The position numbers were made by a program, and so were the translations under genes. 64,000 nt of DNA from an uncultured Lachnospiraceae bacterium (GTDB taxonomy: Bacteria > Bacillota > Clostridia > Lachnospirales > Lachnospiraceae): NCBI GenBank assembly GCA_910584965.1, contig CAJUDZ010000005.1, forward strand, positions 114,770 through 178,769, read 5' to 3'. Numbering within the stretch: position 1 is the stretch's first letter; each line of letters begins with the position of its first letter. Below are positions 35,744 through 44,600 of this stretch, piece by piece. The notes under the pieces were generated by a model that was not told where the DNA came from, ran no database searches, and saw only the letters and a list, made by a program, of their open reading frames with translations.

Positions 35744-36247
35744 TTAAAAGCTTCTGAGCCTGTCGCTGCCGTCATCGACCGTATTTTCGATCGATTTAAT
35801 CACCACATAATAACCAAAAGAAGGATTGACCTCAACATATACCCGGTCGCCCGCTTTATGGCCGAGAAGCGCTTTCCCAAGCGGCGCCTCCGTGCTGATC
35901 AGGCCTTCCAGCGAATTGCCGCGCACCGTCGTGACCAGCTTATACGTTTCCGTCGTCCCGTCTTCCTCAAAGTATACCTCTATGGTATTGTTTAAGCCGA
36001 CTTCATCTTCCGCGGACTCATCGGAGACGATGACCGCCGTCCGTATCATCCGTTCCAGATAGCGGATGCGGCTTTCGTTCTGGTTTTTTACCTTCTTGGC
36101 CGCATGATATTCGAAGTTTTCACTCAGATCCCCGTGCGCCCGCGCCGTCTTCACATCCTCCAGCGCTTCCTTACGCACCACCAGCTTCCGGTACTCGATT
36201 TCTTCCTTCATCTTTTCGATGTCTTTCTGTGTCAGTTCATTGTGCAT
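35744..36247 (-). CDS. greA: Transcription elongation factor GreA/GreB family
   Basis: This is a 167-residue Gre factor. It has an N-terminal coiled coil (EEIEYRKLVVRKEALEDVKTARAHGDLSENFEYH) with the acidic DLSEN tip that reactivates backtracked RNA polymerase, and a C-terminal FKBP-like domain (STEAPLGKALLGHKAGD). The start at 36247 has AAGGAG upstream; the longer frame lies in a terminator region. It stands between a P-type ATPase and the glgCD pair on the same strand, after two hairpins. Confidence 0.93.
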   Translation of the reverse strand: MHNELTQKDIEKMKEEIEYRKLVVRKEALEDVKTARAHGDLSENFEYHAAKKVKNQNESRIRYLERMIRTAVIVSDESAEDEVGLNNTIEVYFEEDGTTETYKLVTTVRGNSLEGLISTEAPLGKALLGHKAGDRVYVEVNPSFGYYVVIKSIENTVDDGSDRLRSF

Positions 36248-36276
36248 TTTGTAATTCTCCTTTATACAAAAACAAA

Positions 36277-36302
36277 GGCAGAATGGCTGTGGCCATTCTG
36301 CC
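36277..36302 (-). terminator. Second terminator between glgD and greA
   Basis: On the minus strand GGCAGAATGGC pairs with GCCATTCTGCC and is followed by TTTGTTTTTGT. It lies 30 bases before the greA start. Confidence 0.7.
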
Positions 36303-36306
36303 GGAC

Positions 36307-36352
36307 AAAAAGTTTTTCTGAGGCAGTAAAGCATACTGCCTCAAAAACTTTT
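36307..36352 (-). terminator. Terminator directly after glgD
   Basis: A long stem, AAAAGTTTTTGAGGCAGTA against TACTGCCTC plus AGAAAAACTTTT, begins seven bases past the glgD stop and is followed by T residues on the minus strand. It is tandem with the hairpin at 36277-36302. Confidence 0.75.
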
Positions 36353-36358
36353 CGTCTT

Positions 36359-37501
36359 TCAGACCGTCTGGTTCTTCCCGATATAAACCGGGAAACTGTC
36401 CGTTCCTTTCATTTCCTTGCCGGCCGTAATCGTAACATTCTTATCGGTAACTAAATACTCTATATCCGCTCCCGCTTCCACTACGGTTCCCTGCATCAGG
36501 ACGCAGTTTCTGACTTTCGCGCCTTTTGCAATCTTCACGCTTCTGAAAAGAATGCTGTTTTCCACTTCTCCTTCGATGACACAGCCGTCAGCCGCCATCA
36601 CATTCTGCGCTTTACAGCCATTCATATATCTGGTAGGGTTGCCGCCGTGAAGCTTCGTATAAATCGGAGGGCCGGAGAATAACGCGTTCAGGTTATAATC
36701 ATCCAGAAGCTTCATATTCTCGTCAAAATAACTCTTCAGGTCATTGATGCGTGCAATGTAATTCTCACATTTATAAGCCTGTACATTGATCTGGTTCAGC
36801 TTGGGCACAAGGATATCCCGTTCGAAAAATTCATGTCCGTGCACATATGCTTCTTCAATCAGCCTGATTAAATATTCGCGCTCCAGCACATACATATTCA
36901 TCGAGAAATTCTGGACGCCTTCTTCTTTTGAGTTTACATAAATCTTAGTTACCCGGCCGTCGCTGACATCGAACGTATAATAGAAACATTTTCCGTTAGA
37001 CGGAAGCTTAACAAGGCTTTCCGGAAGTTCCTGCTCGTTGTAGGCGATCGTCACATCCGCGCCGCTGTCGATATGCGCCTGAAGCATCGCCTTAAAATCA
37101 AAATTTACCGCAATATTGGCATCCGTCAGAATCACATACGTTTCTTTCTGGCCTTTCAGGAAATTCAAAATCCCCGCCAGAGCGCCTACGCGGCCCACAT
37201 AAGGTTTCGCGTCTTTTTCCGCAAAGGGCGGGAAAATATTCAGGCCGCCGTTTTTGCGCACCAGATCCCACTCACGGCCGGATCCGAGATGATCCATCAG
37301 GGAGTGATAATTGTTATTCACCATGATGGAAACGTTTCCGATATCGCTGTGGGTCATGCTGGATAACGTAAAATCGATCAGGCGGTAACGGCTGGCAAAC
37401 GGAATCGACGCCATCAAACGGATATTAACCAGTTCCGGAACCAGCAGATCATAACTGTTCGGGAAAATAATGCCGAGTGCATTTGTATTCGTATTTAACA
37501 T
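36359..37501 (-). CDS. glgD: Glucose-1-phosphate adenylyltransferase subunit GlgD
   Basis: This is a 380-residue nucleotidyltransferase-like subunit of ADP-glucose pyrophosphorylase. It has the N-terminal domain and a left-handed beta-helix C terminus (ENSILFRSVKIAKGAKVRNCVLM). The pyrophosphorylase glycine loop seen in GlgC (GGQGSRL) is not conserved here (NALGIIFPNSYDLLVPEL), as usual for GlgD, which modulates GlgC rather than catalysing. The start overlaps the glgC stop by seven bases. Together they make ADP-glucose for glycogen, a common carbon store in sporulating clostridia. Confidence 0.95.
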   Translation of the reverse strand: MLNTNTNALGIIFPNSYDLLVPELVNIRLMASIPFASRYRLIDFTLSSMTHSDIGNVSIMVNNNYHSLMDHLGSGREWDLVRKNGGLNIFPPFAEKDAKPYVGRVGALAGILNFLKGQKETYVILTDANIAVNFDFKAMLQAHIDSGADVTIAYNEQELPESLVKLPSNGKCFYYTFDVSDGRVTKIYVNSKEEGVQNFSMNMYVLEREYLIRLIEEAYVHGHEFFERDILVPKLNQINVQAYKCENYIARINDLKSYFDENMKLLDDYNLNALFSGPPIYTKLHGGNPTRYMNGCKAQNVMAADGCVIEGEVENSILFRSVKIAKGAKVRNCVLMQGTVVEAGADIEYLVTDKNVTITAGKEMKGTDSFPVYIGKNQTV

Positions 37502-38703
37502 TGCTCTTCACCGCCTTCTACATTTTTATTAATCATGGCTTTCGGACCGATCTTGGCATTATCGCCGATCGTGATGCCCGCGCCGATCGTCGCAACGCCG
37601 TTCTCGTCATCGGAAGGCATCGCGCCTACTACCGCGTTTTCGCCGATCGTAACGCTCTCCGCCACGATACAGTGCCGCACAACGGCGCCCGCTTTTACGA
37701 CCGTATTTCCCATGATTACGGCGTCTTCGATAACAGCGCCCTTTTCCACCTTGACGCCCTCAAACAGAATCGAATGTCTGACCGTTCCCTTGATCTGACA
37801 GCCGTCCGTTATCATCGAATTTTCAACAACCGCGCCCGCGGAAATTTTCTGTCCCGGCAGCGCCGCTTTCCGGCTGTAAATCTTCCAGTCTTCATCGAAC
37901 AGATTGATGCCGCTGTTATCCGGGTCGAGAACTTCCATATTCGCTTCCCATAAAGAAGCTATCGTTCCGACGTCTTTCCAGTAACCGCTGAAATGATAAG
38001 CGTACATTCTGCGGTTATCCCTGAGCAGGTTGGGAATGATGTTATTGCCGAAATCGTTCTCGGAATTCGGATCCGCCTCATCCTCTTCCAGATATTGTTT
38101 CAGAATATCCCAGTTAAATATGTAAATGCCCATGGAGGCCAGATTGGATTTCGGATTCTTCGGTTTCTCCTGGAACTCTGTAATTCTGTCGTTTTCATCC
38201 GCAACCATCAGACCAAAACGGGAAGCCTCTTCCCACGGAACTTCCATAACGGCAACGCTGAATTCCGCATCCTTCTCCTTGTGAAATTTCAGAAAATCGC
38301 TGTAATCCTGCTTGCAGATCTGATCGCCGGACAGGATAATCACATATTCCGGATCATATCTTTCGATAAAAGAAAGGTTCTGATAGATCGCATTGGCCGT
38401 TCCCTTATACCAATCCGATTTGTTTGCTTTCTGGTAAGGCGGAAGCACATGCACGCCCCCGTAAAGTCTGTCCAGATCCCACGGCTGACCGTTTCCCACA
38501 TATTCGTTCAGCACAAGCGGCTGATACTGTGTCAGAATACCGACCGTATCGATTCCGGAATTTACACAGTTTGAAAGCGGGAAGTCAATAATACGATATT
38601 TTCCCCCGAATGGAACCGCCGGTTTGGCAAGCTTCTCCGTCAATGCGTACAGACGGGAACCCTGTCCGCCGGCAAGAAGCATTGCAATCATTTCTTTTGC
38701 CAT
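37495..38703 (-). CDS. glgC: Glucose-1-phosphate adenylyltransferase GlgC
   Basis: This is the 402-residue catalytic subunit that makes ADP-glucose from ATP and glucose-1-phosphate. The nucleotide loop LAGGQGSRLYALT, the substrate site KPAVPFGGKYRIIDF and the sugar-site motif GIYIFNWDIL are intact, as is the C-terminal beta-helix. The ribosome site is GGAGGG, seven bases before the ATG. It is first in a two-gene glgC-glgD operon that ends in tandem terminators. I saw no glgA or glgB in the window. Confidence 0.97.
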   Translation of the reverse strand: MAKEMIAMLLAGGQGSRLYALTEKLAKPAVPFGGKYRIIDFPLSNCVNSGIDTVGILTQYQPLVLNEYVGNGQPWDLDRLYGGVHVLPPYQKANKSDWYKGTANAIYQNLSFIERYDPEYVIILSGDQICKQDYSDFLKFHKEKDAEFSVAVMEVPWEEASRFGLMVADENDRITEFQEKPKNPKSNLASMGIYIFNWDILKQYLEEDEADPNSENDFGNNIIPNLLRDNRRMYAYHFSGYWKDVGTIASLWEANMEVLDPDNSGINLFDEDWKIYSRKAALPGQKISAGAVVENSMITDGCQIKGTVRHSILFEGVKVEKGAVIEDAVIMGNTVVKAGAVVRHCIVAESVTIGENAVVGAMPSDDENGVATIGAGITIGDNAKIGPKAMINKNVEGGEEQC

Positions 38704-38817
38704 AATTTAGCCCTCCATCATATAGTCTTTATATATAAAATAATACAACATTCTGACGATAAAAGGAAGCGCAAGATTACGAATTTTGTTAGAATTTTCC
38801 AAAAATTTATGCCTTTA

Positions 38818-39114
38818 TCAGCGCTCTCCTTCCCGTTCTCTGACCACCACCTTTACCCGGCTTCCGGGCTGCTTTCCGATTCTGGCGCGGATATCCTTCC
38901 GGATGCCGATGATATAGCAGATGCTGCCGTCCGCGTTCCTGACGCCCATATTGACAATGCTGCCGTCATAAGGCTCCCCGTCGAAGGTGACATGCACCTT
39001 TACCCTTCCTTTTCCAAACTCCGTTCTGATATCGTATGGAAAAATGACGTAAGCGCCGCCCTTTTTATCCGCTTCATAAATCAAAGATTCGTACTCATAG
39101 ACTTTCTGAGCCAT
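38818..39114 (-). CDS. DUF1905-type small beta-barrel protein
   Basis: This is a 98-residue cytoplasmic protein. The pattern YESLIYEADKKGGAYVIFPYDIRTEFGKGRVKV and the later YIIGIRKDIRARIGKQPGS match DUF1905, a small barrel of unknown function. GGGAGG lies nine bases before the ATG at 39114; an ATG six bases earlier is an alternative. It stands alone, divergent from the response regulator gene that follows. Confidence 0.8.
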   Translation of the reverse strand: MAQKVYEYESLIYEADKKGGAYVIFPYDIRTEFGKGRVKVHVTFDGEPYDGSIVNMGVRNADGSICYIIGIRKDIRARIGKQPGSRVKVVVREREGER

Positions 39115-39292
39115 GTGCATTTTCCTCCCCGTTTCTTTCTGAGTTTCCGGCCCTTTGGCCACGTTGACATCATATGCCGTATCCGCATAAAAGTAAAGTA
39201 CCGGCTCGAAAGGTTTCCCTTTTTACGCCGAATCAGGTATAATATTTCCAGATATTCTGAAAATATTTTCTGAAAAACAAAAAGAGGTCCTC

Positions 39293-40039
39293 ATGCACAA
39301 CATATTGATTATTGAAGATGACAGGTCCCTTGCAGACGGCCTGGTACGCGCGCTTTCCTCGGAACAGAATGCGGCGGAAAGCTGCGGCTGTCTGGAGTCG
39401 GCCAGGGCAAAACTGGAGCAAAACAGCGGAAACGGCTACGCTCTGATTCTTCTGGACGCCAATCTGCCAGACGGAAACGGTTTTGATTTTCTCGCGGAAC
39501 TGAAAAAACGATACGCAATCCCCGTGATCATGCTCACCGCAAACGATCTGGAAACGGATATTGTTTCCGCGCTGGAACGGGGGGCTGACGATTATATCAC
39601 AAAGCCGTTCAGCCTGGCGATTCTGCGCGCACGGGTAAATGCCAGGCTGCGCATGGCGCAGCATAACGGCCGGTCCGACGGCGGACCGGTATCCGCTTCG
39701 CCGGACAGCGGTTTTGCACAGCCCCTTTCCGGGCAAAAACCGCAAGGATTCCGCTACCGGGCGAAAGGCTGTTTCTTCGATTTCGATCTGATGCGTTTTT
39801 CCTGTGCCGGGAACACGGTGGAGCTGAGCAAAACCGAACAGAAACTTCTGCGCATTCTGACCGAAAATGCCGGCATTACCCTTTCACGCAGCCGCCTGAT
39901 CGATTATGTATGGGCTCTCGATGCGGATTTCGTAGATGAAAACGCGCTTTCCGTCGCCGTCAAACGGCTAAGGGACAAACTGGGGGCACAGGACTTTATC
40001 GAGACGGTGTACGGGATCGGGTACCGGTGGAAAACCTGA
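39293..40039 (+). CDS. OmpR-family response regulator
   Basis: This is a 248-residue regulator. The receiver has the acidic pair (IIEDD), the phospho-Asp in ILLDANLPDG and the Lys in DDYITKPF. The C-terminal winged helix (ELSKTEQKLLRILTENAG, VKRLRDKLG, VYGIGYRWK) binds DNA. A 25-residue linker rich in Gly, Ser and Pro joins them. It is 21 bases upstream of its histidine kinase, with an ABC transporter pair after that, so it probably controls the transporter. TATAAT at 39238-39243 may be its -10. Confidence 0.93.
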   Translation: MHNILIIEDDRSLADGLVRALSSEQNAAESCGCLESARAKLEQNSGNGYALILLDANLPDGNGFDFLAELKKRYAIPVIMLTANDLETDIVSALERGADDYITKPFSLAILRARVNARLRMAQHNGRSDGGPVSASPDSGFAQPLSGQKPQGFRYRAKGCFFDFDLMRFSCAGNTVELSKTEQKLLRILTENAGITLSRSRLIDYVWALDADFVDENALSVAVKRLRDKLGAQDFIETVYGIGYRWKT

Positions 40040-40060
40040 CAAAGAAAGAAGGGACGCTTC

Positions 40061-41014
40061 ATGTATCATTCTGCCATAACCGTTACCGCCATTATTTTCA
40101 TCATCGTTTCCATCGTCATAACCGTCCACGGTTATTTCTCCGTCAGACATACCCTGATGCAGTTGGACCGAATGCTGGACCGGGCAATCGCGGGAGACTT
40201 TTCGGCGGAGCAGATCGACGAATCCATGTTTTCCGCGCTGGAATTTAAGCTGGCCCGCTATCTGGATGCTTCGGCTGTTTCCGCCCGAAATACGGCCCTC
40301 GAAAAGGAGCGTCTTCAAATACTGCTTTCCGATATTTCCCATCAGACCAGAACGCCCATCGCCAATCTTCGTCTTTACAGCGAGCTTTTGCAGGAACAGG
40401 CCCTGGACGAAGAAAGCCGCGGCTATGTAAACGCGGTCAGCATACAGACACAGAAACTGGATTTTCTGATCTCCTCTCTCGTTAAAATGTCGCGGCTCGA
40501 AACGGGCGTCCTTTCTCTGCATCCAAATGACGGCCCGGTTATGCCGCTGCTCACAAAAGCGCTTGCAGAATTTGCTCAGGCCGCATCCGCCAAAGGACTT
40601 TTCCTCCGCCTCATTCCTCCTAAGTCCGGTACGGAGCCGCACGCTTTCTTCGACGAAAAATGGACGCTGGAAGCGATCTGCAACCTGTTGGACAATGCCG
40701 TCAAATATACGGAATCCGGCGGCATCACCGTTAAGGTAATTCCTTTCGAACTGTTCTGCCGTATTGAAATCGAAGATACGGGAATCGGCATCGACGAAGA
40801 AGAACATGCACAGGTTTTTTCCCGTTTCTACCGCTCCCGGCATGTGGCAGACGCACAGGGCGTCGGCGTCGGCCTGTATCTCGCCAGAGAGATCATTGCC
40901 AAAGAAGGCGGTTATATCAAACTGAAGTCCGCACCCGGAAAGGGCTCTGTCTTCGCGGTCTGTCTGCCGGTCAAAGCGCCGAATCTTACCAAACCGAAAG
41001 ATTTTTTTGCTTAA
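40061..41014 (+). CDS. Sensor histidine kinase of the first transporter module
   Basis: This is a 317-residue kinase. One membrane segment lies at about 5-25, then a short linker, HisKA with His in LLSDISHQTRTPIANL, and HATPase_c (NLLDNAVKYTE, DTGIGIDEEEH, GVGVGLYLARE). There is no extracellular sensing loop, so it may sense within the membrane or through the ABC permease. Ribosome site is GGGACG, weak. A terminator-like hairpin follows before the ABC genes. Confidence 0.92.
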   Translation: MYHSAITVTAIIFIIVSIVITVHGYFSVRHTLMQLDRMLDRAIAGDFSAEQIDESMFSALEFKLARYLDASAVSARNTALEKERLQILLSDISHQTRTPIANLRLYSELLQEQALDEESRGYVNAVSIQTQKLDFLISSLVKMSRLETGVLSLHPNDGPVMPLLTKALAEFAQAASAKGLFLRLIPPKSGTEPHAFFDEKWTLEAICNLLDNAVKYTESGGITVKVIPFELFCRIEIEDTGIGIDEEEHAQVFSRFYRSRHVADAQGVGVGLYLAREIIAKEGGYIKLKSAPGKGSVFAVCLPVKAPNLTKPKDFFA

Positions 41015-41049
41015 ACGGAAAGATTGTGGAAAGAATCGGCTGCTATCAT

Positions 41050-41083
41050 AAGTATTGCAGAGAACGTTCTGCAATACTTTTTG
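41050..41083 (+). terminator. Terminator or attenuator between kinase and ABC genes
   Basis: AAGTATTGCAGA pairs with TCTGCAATACTT and runs into TTTTG. It lies just before the ribosome site of the ATPase gene, so partial read-through may set the ratio of sensor to transporter. Confidence 0.7.
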
Positions 41084-41101
41084 TATGAAAGGAAACGCAT
41101 T

Positions 41102-41827
41102 ATGTCCATCTTATCAACATCCGGTCTGACCAAAATTTACGGCAGCGGAGAAAATGAAGTACATGCCCTCAGAGACGTCACGCTGACCGTAGAAAAAGGA
41201 GAATTTGTGGCAATCGTCGGCACCAGCGGAAGCGGCAAGTCAACGCTCCTCCACATGCTGGGCGGTCTCGACCGTCCCACATCCGGCAGCGTCACCGTGG
41301 ACGGCAGGGACATTTTTTCCCTGAAAGAAGAGGCGCTGACCATCTTCCGGCGCCGGAAAATCGGTTTTGTTTTCCAGCATTATAATCTTGTCCCGGTTTT
41401 AAATGTTTATGAGAACATCGTCCTGCCTGTCCGGCTTGACGGCGGCACGGTCGACCGGGAATATATTCATTCCATTATCGACACGCTCGGCCTTTCCGCA
41501 AAACTGCAGAATCTGCCAAATCAGCTTTCCGGCGGCCAGCAGCAGCGTGTCGCCATCGGACGCGCGCTCGCTTCCAAACCGGCCATTATCCTTGCCGACG
41601 AGCCGACCGGCAGCCTGGACAGCCGGACATCACAGGATGTTCTCGGCCTGTTAAAAATAACGAGCCGTAAATTTTCACAGACCATTGTGATAATAACCCA
41701 TAACGAAGAGATCGCACAGCTCGCCGACCGGATTGTCCGCATCGAGGACGGCATGCTCAAAAACACGGGCAAAGCGGCGCCCATGCCGCCGGAAACAGGC
41801 CGGCAGGCCGGAAAGGGAGGGCTGTGA
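41102..41827 (+). CDS. ABC transporter ATPase, MacB/LolD-like (first module)
   Basis: This is a 241-residue ATPase. Walker A (GTSGSGKST), the Q-loop (FVFQHYNLVPV), the signature LSGGQQQR and Walker B (IILADEPTGSLD) are all present. It is of the type that works with FtsX-like permeases in peptide resistance or lipoprotein export. The start at 41102 has GAAAGGA upstream; the longer frame includes the hairpin. Its stop overlaps the permease gene region, so the pair is translationally coupled. Confidence 0.95.
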   Translation: MSILSTSGLTKIYGSGENEVHALRDVTLTVEKGEFVAIVGTSGSGKSTLLHMLGGLDRPTSGSVTVDGRDIFSLKEEALTIFRRRKIGFVFQHYNLVPVLNVYENIVLPVRLDGGTVDREYIHSIIDTLGLSAKLQNLPNQLSGGQQQRVAIGRALASKPAIILADEPTGSLDSRTSQDVLGLLKITSRKFSQTIVIITHNEEIAQLADRIVRIEDGMLKNTGKAAPMPPETGRQAGKGGL

Positions 41828-41829
41828 TA

Positions 41830-44523
41830 ATGAAGATTCGTGTGCGCAGCCAAAAATGTATCCGCCACATCAGCTTTCAGAATATGAAAGCGGACAAAAC
41901 AAGAAATATCATCGCCATCTTCGCCATCTCCCTGACGGCGGTTCTGTTTACAACGATTTTTACGATCGCCATGTCCATCGTTTACGGTTACGAGCAGTCC
42001 AATTTCCGCCAGACAGGAAGCTGTGCGCATGGCTCTTTCAAATATCTGACTGCGGAACAGATGCAGGAGCTGCGGGAAGACCCGCTCATCAGGGAATGGG
42101 GCTCCAGGCGTTTTCTCGGCATCCCTTATGATGCGCCTTTCCATAAATCCCATGTGGAAATCAGCTGGGCCGATGAAACTTACGCCGAATGGAGTTTCTT
42201 ACAGCCTGTTGAAGGACGCCTGCCGGAAGAAGGCACAAACGAAGCCGCGACGGATACGACGGTTCTCGCCCTGCTCGGCGTCGAACCGGAAATCGGCGCG
42301 GAATTTACGATCACCTTCGATGTGGACGGAACCGAAACGACGGAAACCTTCACCCTCTGCGGTTTCTGGGATTACGATCAGCTTTCGCCGGCAAATCATG
42401 TACTGCTGCCCGACAGCCGCGTGCAGGAAATTTTATCGAAAACAAACTGTCAGGGCAATGACGGCATGACCGGGTTTTACAGCCTGGAGGTGATGTTTCG
42501 AAACTCGGCCCATATAGAGGAAAACTTTCTCGATATTCTGGCGCGGCACGGTTATCAGACCGAAGACCGCACGAACCCGGATACCTATATTCCGATCGGT
42601 ATAAACTGGGGATATATTAATGTACAAAGCGGCTCCGTCGATCTGATGACAGTCTTCTCCGTCTCCGTCATCATCCTTTTAATCATGCTCACCGGATATC
42701 TGATTATCTATAATATTTTCCAGATTTCCGTAGCAAACGATATTCGGTTTTACGGGCTGCTGAAAACAATCGGAACGACGGGAAAACAGCTGCGGCATAT
42801 GATTCTTTTACAGGCGGTCATACTGTCCGCCGCCGGGATTCCCATCGGTCTGCTCATCGGTTACGGCATCGGCGCGCTTTTAACGCCGGTTGTCCTTCAT
42901 ACACTGAGTGTCTATCAGGACGCGCTTTCCGTCAGTCCGTGGATTTTTATCGGATCCGCCCTTTTTTCCCTTCTGACGGTCGTGATCTCCTGCCGCAAAC
43001 CGGGACGGACAGCCGCGCGCATCTCCCCGATTGAAGCGGTTCGTTACACGGAAGGAACGCCGCCCAAAAAAACGGGCCGGCGGACAGCGCGCAGAACGGA
43101 CAAAGGCGCTTCCATCTTCCGGATGGCATGGGCCAATCTGGGAAGGAACCGGAAAAAAACGGCAGTCACCGTGATTTCCCTCTCCCTTTCCGTCGTACTT
43201 CTGAATCTCACGGTCACACTGACAAACGGATTCGATATGGATAAATATTTAAGCAATATCACCGCGGACTTTATCCTCGCCAACGCCGGTTATTTTCAGA
43301 CAGGTGTCGAACATCTGTTCAACGAAGAGATGGGCGTTGCGCCGGAAGATATCGCCGCAGTAAACGCGCAGGGTGAAATAGCCGGCAGCGGCCGGACTTA
43401 TGGAAGATGCGGAACGGTCTGGGAATTTATCACGGAAGATTATTTCAGGCAGTTTTACGGAAAATATTACCCGGAAGCACAGATTGAAGAAAGGCTTGCA
43501 GGTGTGGAGAAAGAAAACGGGCTCATTCCCGAAACCGTACAGCTATACGGCATGGAACCCTTTTGTCTGGATAAGCTGACCGTACTGGAAGGCGATTTAT
43601 CGAAACTGTATGAAAAACAGTCCGGCTCCCCGTCCGACAACGTCCATTATATCGCCGCCGTTTACAGCCAGGATGATTCCGGCCGCGCCAGGGAAAACAG
43701 CCACTGGGCCCGCGTCGGCGACCGGCTGACACTCCGCTATATAGATGAAATCGAAATCTACAATACGATCACGGGAGAAATTTATCCCGATGAGAACAGC
43801 ATTCCCGATATGGAACTGTCCAATGTCGATGTCCGCATCATAAAACAGCACGAAGTTCTGTATGAAGTCGCCGCCCTCGTGGATATTCCCAACGCGATCA
43901 CGTACCGTTATTACAGCGACGATGAATTTGTCCTGGGCGCGGATACGTTTCGGCAGGACACCGGAACAAATTCCGTTCTGTACTATATCTTTGATATGGA
44001 AGAAAATGCTTCCGAAAAAATGGAAAGATACCTTTCCGATTTCACGAACCATGGCATGACACAGTACGCCTATGAAAGCAAACAGACTTATATCGAAGGT
44101 TTTGAATCCGAAAAAAGAATGTATCTGTTCTGCGGAAGCGTGTTGAGTTTCATCATCGGGCTGATCGGGATTCTGAATTTCCTGAATGTCATTCTGACGA
44201 ATATAATTGCCCGCAGCCGGGAATTTGCGGTTCTGCAGTCCGTGGGCATGACGGGAAGACAACTGAAAAAAATGCTGATTACGGAAGGCGTACTGCTGAT
44301 GCTTGGTTCCGTCTGTTTCGCGCTTCTGCTGACAGTCGCAACGGCGCCTCTCGCCAAAAGAGGGCTCGGCGGGCTGCTCTGGTTTTTCACCTACCGTTTC
44401 ACAGCGGCGCCGCTTATCATCATCATGCCGTTCTTCGCACTGATCGGGGTTTTTGTGCCGCTGCTCTCTTACCGGCAGGCCGCCGGAAAATCCATCGTGG
44501 AAAGGCTGCGGGAGGATGAATAA
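41830..44523 (+). CDS. FtsX-like ABC permease (first module)
   Basis: This is a 898-residue permease. It has an N-terminal membrane helix, a large extracytoplasmic region, a first FtsX core (around 270-390), another helix near 440, a second large outside region, and a second FtsX core at the C terminus (around 755-890). This double-FtsX layout is typical of peptide-sensing or peptide-exporting clostridial transporters. It starts with ATG at 41830, or GTG two codons earlier, just after GGAGGG. It ends before the hairpin at 44527. With the regulator and kinase upstream it forms a complete sensing and detoxification unit; the ligand is unknown. Confidence 0.9.
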   Translation: MKIRVRSQKCIRHISFQNMKADKTRNIIAIFAISLTAVLFTTIFTIAMSIVYGYEQSNFRQTGSCAHGSFKYLTAEQMQELREDPLIREWGSRRFLGIPYDAPFHKSHVEISWADETYAEWSFLQPVEGRLPEEGTNEAATDTTVLALLGVEPEIGAEFTITFDVDGTETTETFTLCGFWDYDQLSPANHVLLPDSRVQEILSKTNCQGNDGMTGFYSLEVMFRNSAHIEENFLDILARHGYQTEDRTNPDTYIPIGINWGYINVQSGSVDLMTVFSVSVIILLIMLTGYLIIYNIFQISVANDIRFYGLLKTIGTTGKQLRHMILLQAVILSAAGIPIGLLIGYGIGALLTPVVLHTLSVYQDALSVSPWIFIGSALFSLLTVVISCRKPGRTAARISPIEAVRYTEGTPPKKTGRRTARRTDKGASIFRMAWANLGRNRKKTAVTVISLSLSVVLLNLTVTLTNGFDMDKYLSNITADFILANAGYFQTGVEHLFNEEMGVAPEDIAAVNAQGEIAGSGRTYGRCGTVWEFITEDYFRQFYGKYYPEAQIEERLAGVEKENGLIPETVQLYGMEPFCLDKLTVLEGDLSKLYEKQSGSPSDNVHYIAAVYSQDDSGRARENSHWARVGDRLTLRYIDEIEIYNTITGEIYPDENSIPDMELSNVDVRIIKQHEVLYEVAALVDIPNAITYRYYSDDEFVLGADTFRQDTGTNSVLYYIFDMEENASEKMERYLSDFTNHGMTQYAYESKQTYIEGFESEKRMYLFCGSVLSFIIGLIGILNFLNVILTNIIARSREFAVLQSVGMTGRQLKKMLITEGVLLMLGSVCFALLLTVATAPLAKRGLGGLLWFFTYRFTAAPLIIIMPFFALIGVFVPLLSYRQAAGKSIVERLREDE

Positions 44524-44526
44524 AAA

Positions 44527-44548
44527 ATCGCCGCTCGGCAGCGGCGAT
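44527..44548 (-). terminator. Terminator of the CPBP gene, probably bidirectional
   Basis: ATCGCCGCT-CGGC-AGCGGCGAT: a nine-base stem. On the minus strand it runs into TTTTTTA. It lies between two convergent genes. The sequence from here to 44606 resembles that at 1-100, so it may be a dispersed element. Confidence 0.75.
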
Positions 44549-44600
44549 TACAAGAATGCTTCGCATTCTCCCCTGAAATGGTTTCTGCTACGGCAATTTC

